Shown here: positions 16,286-28,360 of the stretch, in pieces
Layout: each line of letters begins with the position of its first letter
Position numbering within the stretch: position 1 is the stretch's first letter
Source of the DNA: Nesterenkonia sphaerica
GTDB taxonomy: Bacteria; Actinomycetota; Actinomycetes; Actinomycetales; Micrococcaceae
Length of the DNA stretch: 64,000 bases
Direction: 5' to 3'
NCBI RefSeq assembly: GCF_005771565.1
Contig: NZ_VAWA01000002.1
Span: forward strand, 208,160-272,159
The notes under the pieces: model-generated
The model's input: the letters and a program-made list of their open reading frames with translations, nothing else
What the model was told of the DNA's origin: nothing
The model's database searches: none
Translations under genes and position numbers: made by a program

Positions 16286-17434
16286 TTACTCCTTGTGGCC
16301 GAAGAGAATATCGTCCCACCGGGGCATCGTCGGGCGCCGGGAGGAGCTGCGCTTTTTCCGCCGCGGCGGATCAGCCTCCTCCTCATCCGACTCGGCGGAG
16401 GGACCCGGCGCCTCTGCCGAGTTTTCGTCGTAGCTGAATCCCCACGCATCAGTGCTGTCGGTCTCGCCGTCGTCATCGGTAGTCACCGGCTCCGCTGTGT
16501 CCTCCTCCAGACCGGGAAGGGTGTCGGTGCGTTGCTCCTCGGCCGGCGGACGGACCGGTTGCTCGTCACGGGTCAGTAGGGTGGCGAGCTTGTCATCGCC
16601 CGAGGCATCGGTTCCCAGCCGCTGACCCCGGCGCGCGCGCAGAATGTCTAGCAGGTCCTCGTGGTCGGCGCCGTCGCCGGTGGACGGCACCGGTTGCGCT
16701 GGCGGTTCCGGAGTGCCGGGAGTCGGGGAGGTCTGGTGATCATCAACATTGAATGGCTTGTCCACCGCGGCCAGCCGCCGGGAGCTGGCGGCGGCGCGCG
16801 TGGTCGGCGGCAGCGCGCTGAGCGACTCGGCCCATTTGTTCTCCGGGCGCACCGTGCGCGCTGCGGGGTCGAAGGTCCACTCCGCCGGTGGCTGCTGGCC
16901 GATGCCAGCGGCATGAGTCTCCGAGGAGGCCGCATCAAAGTTGCAGGTGACCGCCCATCGGCCGTCCTCCCGCCGCCACGCGTCCCAGCTCATCGACTCC
17001 AGTGTCACCCCCATCGCACGCAGCCGCACCATCACCATCGCCTCCAAGGTCGCCGGCGCATCGCCGAAAGCCAACCTATGCTGCTCAGCTGTGGAGGCCC
17101 GTGCCACCACCGTTTCCCTTGCCCGCGCGGCGCGGTAGGCCCGCTCATCGGTCACCGGCCCGGCGTAGCGCAGGATGTGCTCCCGGCTCAGCCCCGAATC
17201 TGCCACCACCTCCTCCACGGTGGCTCCGCCACGGAGCCTGGCCTGAATGGCGCGCGGGGAGAGGGCCGGCGGTTCCGCCTTCGGATCGCGGGGAGCGGAG
17301 GCGCGGGCCAAAGCGGCACGCAGCGATTCATCCACCGGGAGGCCGTACTCGGCGTCGGACCCGTCAGAGAGCAGCAGCCGGGGTGTCTGGTGTTGCGTCC
17401 CAGGGTCGACCCCCACGATCCGCAGATCCTGCAT
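16286..17434 (-). CDS. sepH: cell division protein SepH (DUF3071)
   Basis: A 382-residue protein that begins MQDLRIVGVDPG, with an N-terminal DUF3071 domain of about 170 residues holding a helix-turn-helix-like segment (LSPRAIQARLRGG, then EEVVADSGLSREHILRYAGPV). A long, acidic, low-complexity C-terminal tail ends in a basic RRKKRSSSRRP stretch. In Streptomyces and mycobacteria SepH binds FtsZ and stimulates its assembly. The start is the ATG at 17434 with GGAGGA upstream; an earlier ATG is less likely. It is divergent from the DUF4193 gene, a conserved actinobacterial neighbourhood. Confidence 0.9.
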   Translation of the reverse strand: MQDLRIVGVDPGTQHQTPRLLLSDGSDAEYGLPVDESLRAALARASAPRDPKAEPPALSPRAIQARLRGGATVEEVVADSGLSREHILRYAGPVTDERAYRAARARETVVARASTAEQHRLAFGDAPATLEAMVMVRLRAMGVTLESMSWDAWRREDGRWAVTCNFDAASSETHAAGIGQQPPAEWTFDPAARTVRPENKWAESLSALPPTTRAAASSRRLAAVDKPFNVDDHQTSPTPGTPEPPAQPVPSTGDGADHEDLLDILRARRGQRLGTDASGDDKLATLLTRDEQPVRPPAEEQRTDTLPGLEEDTAEPVTTDDDGETDSTDAWGFSYDENSAEAPGPSAESDEEEADPPRRKKRSSSRRPTMPRWDDILFGHKE

Positions 17435-17673
17435 CAGCAGTGTCCTCCGTGTGAAATCGGTGGTGTGGTCACTTGTTGGGGCCACTGTATCGCGGTGCAC
17501 CCCAGTTGAAGGGGGCGCAGCTCAACCCCACCTGGAAGGATGGAACCCGTAACCTGGTGACTCCGACTTGTCACAAGAGTCGTGATACGACACAATCTGT
17601 GCGACCTCACTCGTGTGCCGGGCCTGCACCGACCTGGGAGAAACACGCACAAACCACCATTGGAGCACCTGAT

Positions 17674-17970
17674 ATGGCGACCGATTACGATGCCCCGCGC
17701 AAGAACGACGACGACGTCAATGAAGACTCGATCGAAGAGCTGAAGAACCGCTCCACCAACCGCCAGTCCGCTGTGGTGGACGAGGATGAGACCGAGGCCG
17801 CCGAAGGATTCGAGCTGCCCGGTGCCGACCTCTCAGACGAAGAGCTTCAGGTGCGTGTGCTTCCCGCCCAGTCCGACGAGTTCACCTGTACCTCCTGCTT
17901 CCTGGTCAGGCACCGGTCGCAGGCCATCCAGGGCCCCAACGGCCTGGTCTGCAAAGACTGCGAGGACTGA
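17674..17970 (+). CDS. DUF4193 family zinc-ribbon protein
   Basis: A 98-residue acidic protein that begins MATDYDAPR, with the conserved core LKNRSTNRQSAVVDEDE and a C-terminal zinc ribbon made of two C-x2-C pairs (CTSC and CKDC). The ATG at 17674 has GGAG upstream; the longer upstream frame is noncoding. It is an abundant type of small actinobacterial protein. The function is unknown, though the zinc ribbon and acidic N-terminus suggest protein binding, perhaps to RNA polymerase (speculative). Confidence 0.87.
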   Translation: MATDYDAPRKNDDDVNEDSIEELKNRSTNRQSAVVDEDETEAAEGFELPGADLSDEELQVRVLPAQSDEFTCTSCFLVRHRSQAIQGPNGLVCKDCED

Positions 17971-18023
17971 GCGCGCCTCCTTCCCGGCGGCAAGACCGCG
18001 GCGGCGCTCAGTCTGTTACTGAC

Positions 18024-18506
18024 TCAGTCTTCACTGACTGAGACGCCGCTGGTCTGCACCGGCTCCTCGGATCCCAGAGCCGCCAGGAGCCTCTCCGGCT
18101 GTCGAGTAGAAAACAGCCAATAGGGCGTCGCGTCCCGATCATCGGTGATCTGGGCGGTGACGACCGGATCGATCCATCCGCGTATGCACTGGTAGCTGCG
18201 CGCGTCGAACCCTGGTCCCAGCTGCTCCCGGGCGGCGCCGCCGCGGTGGGCGACCACGTGCCCCAAGAAGCGGCGCTCGATCTGGGCGCGGCCTACTTTG
18301 AGTGTGTGCTCCGTGACTTCGATGCGAGGAGTCACTGCCCACAGCGCCGCTGTGCAGACGGCGACTCCCGCGAACAGCGCCACCACACCTGGGCCGGTGC
18401 CAATGGGAAAGAAGATGGTGGAGAACGATGCGCCGATGATCACCCCGGCTGCCCAGATCCACCACGCTGGCCACAACTTTTCGACGTAGTGCACCGAATC
18501 ACTCAT
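18024..18506 (-). CDS. DUF3093 family membrane protein
   Basis: A 160-residue protein with two N-terminal hydrophobic segments (about residues 13-34 and 38-58) and a soluble C-terminal domain containing AQIERRFLGHV and the RSYQCIRGWI segment typical of DUF3093. It is encoded opposite to the dUTPase gene, an arrangement common in actinobacteria. The short convergent gap to the DUF4193 gene has only a small CTCAGTC/GACTGAG inverted repeat. The function is unknown. Confidence 0.87.
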   Translation of the reverse strand: MSDSVHYVEKLWPAWWIWAAGVIIGASFSTIFFPIGTGPGVVALFAGVAVCTAALWAVTPRIEVTEHTLKVGRAQIERRFLGHVVAHRGGAAREQLGPGFDARSYQCIRGWIDPVVTAQITDDRDATPYWLFSTRQPERLLAALGSEEPVQTSGVSVSED

Positions 18507-18578
18507 AGGCTCTATCGTCGCATGGAATTGAGGTCCGCCACAGAATGAGTGGCAGGCTTGACGGTAGACTCATACAAC

Positions 18579-19052
18579 GTGAAAAGCATTCCAGTCCCGC
18601 TGCAGCAGCTCGACCCCCAGCTGCCTCTGCCGTACTACGCCCACGCCGACGACGCAGGCGCTGATCTGGTCACCGCGGAAGACTTCACCCTGGCCCCGGG
18701 GCAGCGGCGAATGGTGCCCACAGGGCTCGCCGTCGCGATACCCTCCGGCTGGGTTGGCCTGGTGCACCCGCGCAGCGGATTGGCAGCCCGGCACGGAATC
18801 AGCATTGTCAACGCACCGGGCACGGTGGACTCCGGCTACCGTGGTGAGCTGAAGATACTGATGATCAACACCGACCCGTCCGAGTCGGTCAGCTTCACCC
18901 GCGGAGATCGCATCGCCCAGCTCGTCCTCCAAGAAGTGGCACAGGCACAATTCATTCCCGTCGACACGCTGCCCGAGACCTCCCGCGGCGTGGGCGGTTT
19001 CGGATCCAGCGGCCTGAGTTCGGCCCCAGACCAGTACGCCCACCAGCGATAA
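18579..19052 (+). CDS. dut: deoxyuridine 5'-triphosphate nucleotidohydrolase
   Basis: A 157-residue dUTPase that hydrolyses dUTP to dUMP and pyrophosphate. The five family motifs are visible: [33 protein letters not shown] and the C-terminal VGGFGSSG arm. I chose the GTG at 18579 because similarity begins there; an upstream GTG at 18549 would add ten residues. No Shine-Dalgarno sequence precedes either, so the transcript may be leaderless. It is the first gene of a dut-DUF3710-DUF3159-RNA methyltransferase chain. Confidence 0.92.
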   Translation: MKSIPVPLQQLDPQLPLPYYAHADDAGADLVTAEDFTLAPGQRRMVPTGLAVAIPSGWVGLVHPRSGLAARHGISIVNAPGTVDSGYRGELKILMINTDPSESVSFTRGDRIAQLVLQEVAQAQFIPVDTLPETSRGVGGFGSSGLSSAPDQYAHQR

Positions 19053-19060
19053 GGAGTTTC

Positions 19061-19912
19061 ATGCTCTTCGGCAAGAAGAAGAAGGATCAGCCGCAGCAGC
19101 CGGCGACCATCAAGGAAGCCCTCGCCTCCGAGTCGGACGCTGACGAGTCTGAGGTCGAGATTACCGAAGCTGAGGTCACTGACAACGGTGACGCGGTCAC
19201 CGGCGATCAGGAGGCAGTGACCGACTCCGCTGCGGAAGAGCCTGCCCAGCAGAACCGCCCCCCTGCCTCGACGTTCACACCGGGCCAAGGCCCACACGAC
19301 GCCAAGGAGGTGGACACCTCAAAGGGTTACCTCGACTTTGGCGCCATCCTGGTTCCGGCCGCCCGGGGACAGAAGATCCGGCTGGACATCGACCAGAAGA
19401 CCAAACGCGTGGTGTCGCTGACCATCACCATCGGCCAGGCCAGTATTCAGCTGCAGGCCTTCTCGGCGCCTAAGTCGGGCGGAGTCTGGAAGGACGTGCG
19501 CGAGCAGATTCAGGAGTCGGTGACCAAGCAGAAGGGTCGCGCCCGAGTACTCGAGGGCCGGTTCGGCAAGGAGCTGCACGCACGCGTGCCGACGGTGCTC
19601 AAGGATGGGCGTCAGGGGTGGCGGGCAGCGCGCTTCATCGGCAGCGAAGGCAGCCGGTGGTTCCTGCGCGGGGTCATCGGGGGCCGCGGGGCATTGGACC
19701 GCAAAGCCTCCGCCGGAGTCGAAGAGCTCTTCTCCCGCATCGTGGTGGTCCGCGGGGAGGACCCGCTCCCGCCGCGCGAACTTCTGAAACTTAAGTCACC
19801 GGAGGGGGCAAAGCGCGTGGCCGCCAGCGCACAGCGGAACCGCGCAAATGGGGTCGCTGCGGCCGGGCAGGGCGGTGACTCCGGCGCGTCCCGCGACGGC
19901 AAGAACCCATGA
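19061..19912 (+). CDS. DUF3710 domain-containing protein
   Basis: A 283-residue soluble protein. It has a basic start (MLFGKKKKD), an acidic low-complexity stretch to about residue 70, and then the DUF3710 core with GYLDFGAILVP and an RFIGSEGSRWFLRGV segment. The C-terminus is Ala/Gly-rich. It begins 8 bases after dut with AAGGAG upstream and overlaps the next gene by four bases, so it is cotranscribed and probably coupled. The family is widespread in actinobacteria and of unknown function. Confidence 0.86.
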   Translation: MLFGKKKKDQPQQPATIKEALASESDADESEVEITEAEVTDNGDAVTGDQEAVTDSAAEEPAQQNRPPASTFTPGQGPHDAKEVDTSKGYLDFGAILVPAARGQKIRLDIDQKTKRVVSLTITIGQASIQLQAFSAPKSGGVWKDVREQIQESVTKQKGRARVLEGRFGKELHARVPTVLKDGRQGWRAARFIGSEGSRWFLRGVIGGRGALDRKASAGVEELFSRIVVVRGEDPLPPRELLKLKSPEGAKRVAASAQRNRANGVAAAGQGGDSGASRDGKNP

Positions 19913-20577
19913 CCTCGCAGGAACCCCTGGGGCAGCAGCTGTCGGATTCGGCAGCGCGCAGGCTGAGCACCCGCGAGGACGGCTCACTCGACGTCATGGG
20001 TTCGGTGGGCGGCTGGCGAGGCATCATTGAGGCTGCACTGCCTGCCACCAGCTTCCTCACCGCATACCTCGTTGTTGGCGACCTCCCCCTTGCCATCATT
20101 CTTGCCATCGCCGTGGGTGTGCTCTTTGCAGTGGTGCGCATTGCGCAGCGGGGGAGCCTTGTGCAATCTCTCTCCGGCCTGGCCGGGGTGCTGATCTGCG
20201 CTGCCTTTGCGCACTTTTCGGGTGAGGCCCGCGGGTACTACGTCCCAGGATTCTTCATCAACGTCGCTTACATTGTGGCGCTGGTGACCTCCATTGCGGT
20301 GAAGTGGCCGCTGATGGGTGTGGTCTTCGGCGTCATCCGGGGTGAGGGTATGCAGTGGCGGCAGGACGCCCTGCGCCGGCGCAGCTATGCGGTGGCCACG
20401 TGGCTCATCACCGCGGTGCTGGCCTCTCGCCTGGCGGTGCAGCTGCCGCTGTACTTCGCTGATCACGAGACAGCTCTGGGTGTCACCCGTGTCGTCATGG
20501 GGGTCCCGCTGTACGCCTTCGCCCTGTGGTTGGGATGGATGATCACCCGGGAACGCGAGCCGAGCCGAGCCCAATGA
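19909..20577 (+). CDS. DUF3159 family integral membrane protein
   Basis: A 222-residue protein with an N-terminal soluble part and about five to six hydrophobic segments between residues 40 and 215. It contains the family-typical DVMGSVGGWRGIIEAALP entry and the FFINVAYI segment. Its ATG overlaps the stop of the DUF3710 gene (ATGA), and its stop overlaps the start of the RNA methyltransferase gene. The function is unknown, and the consistent coupling to a DUF3710 protein suggests a shared role. Confidence 0.86.
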   Translation: MTSQEPLGQQLSDSAARRLSTREDGSLDVMGSVGGWRGIIEAALPATSFLTAYLVVGDLPLAIILAIAVGVLFAVVRIAQRGSLVQSLSGLAGVLICAAFAHFSGEARGYYVPGFFINVAYIVALVTSIAVKWPLMGVVFGVIRGEGMQWRQDALRRRSYAVATWLITAVLASRLAVQLPLYFADHETALGVTRVVMGVPLYAFALWLGWMITREREPSRAQ

Positions 20578-21989
20578 CCGGACACCAGATACTGACGCTG
20601 ACGGTGGGACAGATGTCCCACGGCGGTCACTGTGTCGCCCGGCATGAAGGCAGAGTTGTTTTTGTCCGCCATGCGGTTCCGGGGGAGACGGTGCGGGCGG
20701 TGGTGACCGATGGGACCAGCTCCTCGCGCTTCTGGCGTGCCGATGCGGTCGACGTGCTGGATGCCTCGGATCATCGCCGCCGCCACCCGTGGAAGCAGGC
20801 CGACGCGCTGCGCGCCTATGATCACGGTCAGCCGCCGGTGGGTGGTGCCGACTACGGTCACATCACTGACATCCATCAGCGACGGCTGAAGTCCCAGGTC
20901 TTCCGCAGCACCATGCAGCGGATCGGCGGCATCGATATCACCACTCTCGACACTGAGCATATGGGTCCCGAAGGTGACCTCACCGTGGAGCACCTGCCTG
21001 GGACGGATGCCGCTGGGATGCATTGGCGCACCCGGGCAAGTTTCAGTGTCTCCGGGGGGTCACTGGCCATGAAACCCAGCCGGTCGCACGAACTGATTCC
21101 GCTGCGGTCTATGCCGTTGGCAGTGGAGTCGGTGGGCGCCTCGGGCATCTTCTCCTGGAGCTTTGCCGGGGCCCGCAGCGTCGATGTGGTGGCCCCCGGG
21201 GGGGACCAGCCGCTGGCGCTGGTCGTCCGACTGGAGGGGGCGAGCGATTCGGAGGCCGCCGCGGGTCTCGAGCGACGGCTGCTGGACCTCGCTGATTCCA
21301 CACCCGGCATCGCCAGCATCATTCTGGCTTCCGAACGGGCCTCTGCCCGCAAACCACGTCGGTACAATCAGCTGCAGCCGGCGCTCATAGACTATCGCGT
21401 GCTCACCGGGGAGCCCACGATCGAAGAACCGCTGCCGACCCCGGTCAACGGCCGCGCCGCGGTGACCTTGGCGCCGGAAGGCTTCTGGCAGATTCACCGC
21501 AGCGCGCCCAGTGCTCTGGTGAGCACCGTGGACCGCATGGCGCAGTTGCCACCTGGCGGATCGGCCATCGACCTTTACGCCGGTGCCGGGCTCTTCACTG
21601 CCTGGGCCGCCTCCAGGACGGGACCAGCAGGTCAGGTCCTCTCGGTAGAGGCCGCATCGCCGACCTCCGACGCCGCGCGGGCACTGTTCGCCGGCATGAG
21701 CCACGTGGAGGTCGTGCAGGCGACCGCCGAGAGCACTGCCAGCCGACTGACCACTACCGATCTGGTGGTGCTGGATCCGCCGCGTGCCGGTGCCGATAAG
21801 CGAGTCCTGACCGGGATCGACGCCGCAAACCCGGGACAGATCATTTATGTCTCCTGTGACCCGGCGTCCTTTGCCCGCGATGCCAAAGCACTCTGTGACC
21901 TCGGATGGGTCCTGAAGGATATTGCGCTGCTGGACCTCTACCCGAACACCCACCACATGGAATCGGTCGCCCTGTTCGAACGCTCCTGA
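20574..21989 (+). CDS. TRAM-domain class I SAM-dependent RNA methyltransferase (TrmA/RlmD family)
   Basis: A 471-residue protein with an N-terminal TRAM domain (TVGQMSHGGHCVARHEGRV) and a C-terminal m5U-type methyltransferase domain containing IDLYAGAGLFT (SAM site), the LDPPRAG motif and the catalytic-cysteine motif YVSCDPASFARD. It would methylate a uridine in tRNA or rRNA, and the exact target is unclear. The iron-sulfur cysteines of RlmD are not obvious. The ATG at 20574 overlaps the DUF3159 stop by four bases. It is last in the dut chain, and aconitase follows with its own promoter region. Confidence 0.86.
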   Translation: MTGHQILTLTVGQMSHGGHCVARHEGRVVFVRHAVPGETVRAVVTDGTSSSRFWRADAVDVLDASDHRRRHPWKQADALRAYDHGQPPVGGADYGHITDIHQRRLKSQVFRSTMQRIGGIDITTLDTEHMGPEGDLTVEHLPGTDAAGMHWRTRASFSVSGGSLAMKPSRSHELIPLRSMPLAVESVGASGIFSWSFAGARSVDVVAPGGDQPLALVVRLEGASDSEAAAGLERRLLDLADSTPGIASIILASERASARKPRRYNQLQPALIDYRVLTGEPTIEEPLPTPVNGRAAVTLAPEGFWQIHRSAPSALVSTVDRMAQLPPGGSAIDLYAGAGLFTAWAASRTGPAGQVLSVEAASPTSDAARALFAGMSHVEVVQATAESTASRLTTTDLVVLDPPRAGADKRVLTGIDAANPGQIIYVSCDPASFARDAKALCDLGWVLKDIALLDLYPNTHHMESVALFERS

Positions 21990-22001
21990 AGGGTGTGTGT
22001 C

Positions 22002-22020
22002 GGCGGTGAGCCTCACCTAA
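22002..22020. promoter_or_regulatory. DtxR/IdeR-type iron-box-like sequence upstream of aconitase
   Basis: The 19-mer matches 14 of 19 positions of the actinobacterial iron box TWAGGTWAGSCTWACCTWA, including all of the CCTAA end. Its core is the perfect odd palindrome GGTGAG-C-CTCACC (22005-22017). It lies 94 bases upstream of the acnA GTG. Iron control of an Fe-S enzyme is plausible but unproven. Confidence 0.4.
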
Positions 22021-22113
22021 GCCGCCCGGCCCAGCGGTATGAGTAGGATGGTGAGCGATGAGCGCGCACCCAAGCGCTGTGGCAGCCCTCCAACAAGACT
22101 AAGGAGTCTAAGC

Positions 22114-24954
<2,841 letters not shown>

Positions 24955-24981
24955 CCGGCTGAACCTGCGGGCGGGCCGACC

Positions 24982-25000
24982 CCGGACATTAGAGGTCCGG
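24982..25000 (+). terminator. hairpin after acnA
   Basis: CCGGAC and GTCCGG flank a 7-base loop, 27 bases after the acnA stop. There is no T-tract, so this may be an intrinsic-terminator stem of the GC-rich type. Confidence 0.45.
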
Positions 25001-25015
25001 CCCTCGCCCTAGCAT

Positions 25016-25065
25016 CACACGCAGGCGCCCCGTCTGGCTGCGGCCAGGTGGGGCGCCTGCGTGTG
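25016..25065. terminator. long perfect hairpin between convergent acnA and dnaE2
   Basis: Left arm 25016-25031 and right arm 25050-25065 pair perfectly over 16 bp (CACACGCAGGCGCCCC). The 18-base loop carries an inner CTGG/CCAG stem. It sits between two convergent genes and probably acts as a bidirectional terminator. Confidence 0.65.
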
Positions 25066-25096
25066 TGAGGGAGAGCATCAGCGTGTTCGTCAAGGC

Positions 25097-28000
25097 TCAG
25101 CTGCTGGACTCCTGCAAGTCCCAGGCCCGGGTGGCCTGAACGGTGACCGCTCGGGGGCCGGTGCGGCGTATCGTGCCCTCCGCCATGAGCATTCTGGCTG
25201 CGAACAGGGCCTCGCCTGTGTGAGCCTGACCTTCTTCGAAGAAGGACAAGTCCACCACCCCGGTACCGTCGTCCAAGGAGATGAAGACCACTCGTTTGCC
25301 TGAGGCCATCGGAGGCGTTTGGGTAGCGACTCGGATCCCCGCCACGCACACAGTGGCACCACTGCGCTGGTGCAGCAGATCCTTAGCAAAGGTGACACCT
25401 GCGCGGGTCAGCTGCTCCCAGTGCACGCTCATCACATGATCTGTGAGGTCCACACTGGTCAGGTCCAGTTCGGTGGCCAGCACTTCGGTGTCAGTCGGGC
25501 CCGGTCGGCTGGCAGGAAGGTTGCTGGTCTCCGTATCTGTCAGTGGCAGAGCCAGCTGCCCCGCCGCAAGAGGGGGGCGTCTCTGCTGAGCTTTCCGCTG
25601 GCCAGTGCGCTCGATCCACGCGAAGAGGTCATTGCGCCGGTTGCGAGCTGTTCCCGCGGAGAGGAAAGAGTCCAGCGCCCCCACTTTTGCCAGAGACTTC
25701 ATGGTGTTGAACCGTGGCTTGGCGCGGTCCCGCAGATCGGCCAGTGAGTGGAAGGGCTGTTCTTTTTCGAGGCGCCGTATCTCAGCGGCGGAGATCCCTT
25801 TGAGCGTCGTCAGCGCCATGCGAATCCCCCAGGTGGGATCTGCCGGGGGCTCCAGGGGAGGGGTCGTCGGAAGCTTCTCCAGCCGGTAGTGCCCCTTCGA
25901 TCGGTTCACGTCCATCGGAAGCAGGGGAATCTGGAGGCGGCGCGCCTCCGCGACCAGCAGCCGCAGGGGATACATCCCAGGGTCATGTTCAAACAGCCCG
26001 GTCATAAAAGCAGCCGGATAATGGGTTTTCAGCCATGCGGACTGGTAGGTGGGGACAGCGAACGCAGCAGCATGGGCCTTGCAGAAACCGAACGAGCCGA
26101 AGCTGGCCAACTGACGCCACACCTGATCGATCACCTCCTGTCCATACCCGCGCGCTGCTGTCCTGGTGCGGAAATAAGACTCCACCTCGGCGCTTGTGTG
26201 CTCCTGGGACAATGCGCGACGCAGCACATCCGCAGTGGCCAAGCCACAGTCGGTCATGGTGTCGAAGATACGCAGCACCTGCTCGTGATAGACGATGACG
26301 CCACAGGTCTCCTCCAAGATGTGGATGAGATCGGGATGTGGATAGCGAATGGATTCAAAGCCGTGGCGTCGCTCGAGAAACGGCCTGACCATCCCTGCCC
26401 CCATGGGTCCGGGGCGAAAGAGGGAGATATCGAGGATCAGGTCCTCCAGGGAGGCTGGAATGAGTTTCCCAATCAGCTCCCGCTGACCCGGCGACTCAAT
26501 TTGGAAACAACCCAGGGTGTGGGTGGATTGGATCAGGTCAAAGGTCCTCTGATCCTGAAAACTGATCGTATTGAGATCGATGTGTTCACCGCTGGTGCGT
26601 TCTATCTCGCTCAGGCAGTGCGCGATGGCCGACTGCATGCGCACACCCAAGATATCGAGTTTGATGAAGCCTGCCGAATCCATATCATCTTTGCCGAATT
26701 GGCTCATCGGCAGGCCGGTGACACCGCTGGGCTGCACAGGTGTGAGCCGCAGCAGGTCTTTGTCACCCAGGATCACCCCACAGGGATGGGTGGAGATGTG
26801 CCGGGGGAGGCGGTCGAGACGTTCGGTGAGATCCACCAGCAGATCCAACTGCGTCCGCCCGGAGACCCGTTCGGTCTCAATGCGTTGAGCCAGCTGTTTC
26901 AATTCCGGCTTCTCTTCCAATGCCTGCCGGAACTCCCGGGCGGGGAAGCGCCACATGATTTCTGCCAGCTGATCAAGCTCCTCATCAGGAAGCCCCAGCG
27001 CCATGCCCGCATCACGGACCGCTCCGCGGATCCGATAAGCATTCTGCATGCTCATCAGAGTCACTCGTTCTCTGCCGAACCGGTCAAAGACTCGCTGATA
27101 GATCTCGTGGCGTCGCGCAGACTCCACGTCAATGTCAATATCGGGCAGCGTGGCACGGCGCTGGGAGAGAAACCGCTCAAAGATCAGCCCATGTGAGAGA
27201 GGGTCGATAGGGCTGATCCCCAAAGCATGGACCACCAGGGAGGAGACCCCAGAGCCGCGGGCTGCACACCGCACACCGAGCTCATGGATGAGCCGCACGA
27301 CCTCCGCGACAGTGAGGAAATAGGAGGAGAATCCCAGCTCTTCGATGATCGCCAACTCGTGTTCCAGCCGCTGACGAACCTGAGGTTCCGCCAGCCGCTG
27401 GCCGAGACCCTGTTCGCACCGAAACCGCAGTTCCTCATCTGCAGGCCGCGCAATGCCGATCACGTGTGCCTCCGGGATCTTCGGCACCCCGTATGTCATA
27501 TGTTCTGTGGGGTCGAGCTGGCAGCTGCGGGCCAATTCCTCGGTGACAGAGAGAATGTCTTCCGGATCGGCAGCCACTGTACTGGCATCACAGATCTCTG
27601 CGGCGAGGCGGTGCATCTCAGCTTCAGGTTTGAGCCAGCCCTGGTCATTGGGCTGTAAGGGCGCGGAATCCAAACTGCTGAGTACACGCACCGCATCCAG
27701 CACATCTGCTGTGGCCGCTTCATCGGCACGGCGCAGCCGTACCGCATTGGTCAGTACTGTGGGGACCCGGCAGGCGGCCGCAGCCGAGAGCATGCGGGCG
27801 GCATGGGCGGTGGAGAGTTCCTCACCCGGGGGAGCCAGATGAGAGACAAGTTCCACATAGACCGCCGCCCCGAGTGCCTGGCGCCATTGCCGCAGTGCTG
27901 TCCTGGCTCCACGGTAGTCTCGGGCCGCCGCCAGTCTGCCAATATCGGATTCGACCCCCAAAAGGATGAACAGCCGAGGTGACTCAGAGCTGGCAGGCAG

Positions 28001-28360
28001 TGACAGCTGTGCCAGGCGCGCACGGGAAAGTGCCACTTCCGGGCCGCTGGTGACCGCCGAGGTGCCCTCATGGGCGGCTGAGACGGCCTGACACAGCGCG
28101 GTGTAACCGGCTTTGCTGCCATGGGCCAACACAGTGACACGTCCATGATCCTTCACCGCAAGGTCTGCTCCCAGAAGGGGCTTCAATCCGTGCTCAGTGC
28201 AGGCATCAATATGTTGGACTGCCCCATAGAGGCCGTCCCGGTCGGTCAGGGCCAAGGCTTCGGCTCCTCCGGCGGCTGCGGCCGCTGCCAGCTCCCCAGG
28301 GGTGGCTGTGCCGTAATGGCTCGAGAAGCAGCTTGCCACATGGAGGTGGGTGAAGGTCAT
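25097..28360 (-). CDS. dnaE2: error-prone DNA polymerase III alpha subunit
   Basis: A 1087-residue C-family polymerase of the DnaE2/ImuC type used in SOS translesion synthesis. It has an N-terminal PHP domain that starts MTFTHLHVAS with ALTDRDGLYG, the polymerase active-site motif PDIDIDVE, a YHEQ segment and an OB-fold C-terminus. It is shorter than the replicative DnaE1. The start is the ATG at 28360, which overlaps the stop of the upstream DUF6504-like gene by four bases. Transcription probably begins at a LexA-box promoter 60 bases before that gene. ImuA and ImuB are not adjacent, unlike the usual imuA-imuB-dnaE2 cassette. Confidence 0.92.
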   Translation of the reverse strand: MTFTHLHVASCFSSHYGTATPGELAAAAAAGGAEALALTDRDGLYGAVQHIDACTEHGLKPLLGADLAVKDHGRVTVLAHGSKAGYTALCQAVSAAHEGTSAVTSGPEVALSRARLAQLSLPASSESPRLFILLGVESDIGRLAAARDYRGARTALRQWRQALGAAVYVELVSHLAPPGEELSTAHAARMLSAAAACRVPTVLTNAVRLRRADEAATADVLDAVRVLSSLDSAPLQPNDQGWLKPEAEMHRLAAEICDASTVAADPEDILSVTEELARSCQLDPTEHMTYGVPKIPEAHVIGIARPADEELRFRCEQGLGQRLAEPQVRQRLEHELAIIEELGFSSYFLTVAEVVRLIHELGVRCAARGSGVSSLVVHALGISPIDPLSHGLIFERFLSQRRATLPDIDIDVESARRHEIYQRVFDRFGRERVTLMSMQNAYRIRGAVRDAGMALGLPDEELDQLAEIMWRFPAREFRQALEEKPELKQLAQRIETERVSGRTQLDLLVDLTERLDRLPRHISTHPCGVILGDKDLLRLTPVQPSGVTGLPMSQFGKDDMDSAGFIKLDILGVRMQSAIAHCLSEIERTSGEHIDLNTISFQDQRTFDLIQSTHTLGCFQIESPGQRELIGKLIPASLEDLILDISLFRPGPMGAGMVRPFLERRHGFESIRYPHPDLIHILEETCGVIVYHEQVLRIFDTMTDCGLATADVLRRALSQEHTSAEVESYFRTRTAARGYGQEVIDQVWRQLASFGSFGFCKAHAAAFAVPTYQSAWLKTHYPAAFMTGLFEHDPGMYPLRLLVAEARRLQIPLLPMDVNRSKGHYRLEKLPTTPPLEPPADPTWGIRMALTTLKGISAAEIRRLEKEQPFHSLADLRDRAKPRFNTMKSLAKVGALDSFLSAGTARNRRNDLFAWIERTGQRKAQQRRPPLAAGQLALPLTDTETSNLPASRPGPTDTEVLATELDLTSVDLTDHVMSVHWEQLTRAGVTFAKDLLHQRSGATVCVAGIRVATQTPPMASGKRVVFISLDDGTGVVDLSFFEEGQAHTGEALFAARMLMAEGTIRRTGPRAVTVQATRAWDLQESSS

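Noticed and set aside
16661..17509. 282-codon frame antisense to sepH
   Set aside because: SepH has a clear domain and ribosome site; the antisense frame is low-complexity Arg/Gly.
25748..27196. 482-codon open frame antisense to dnaE2
   Set aside because: It lies entirely opposite a well-supported polymerase gene, has no recognisable domain, and its composition is the mirror of the polymerase codon pattern.
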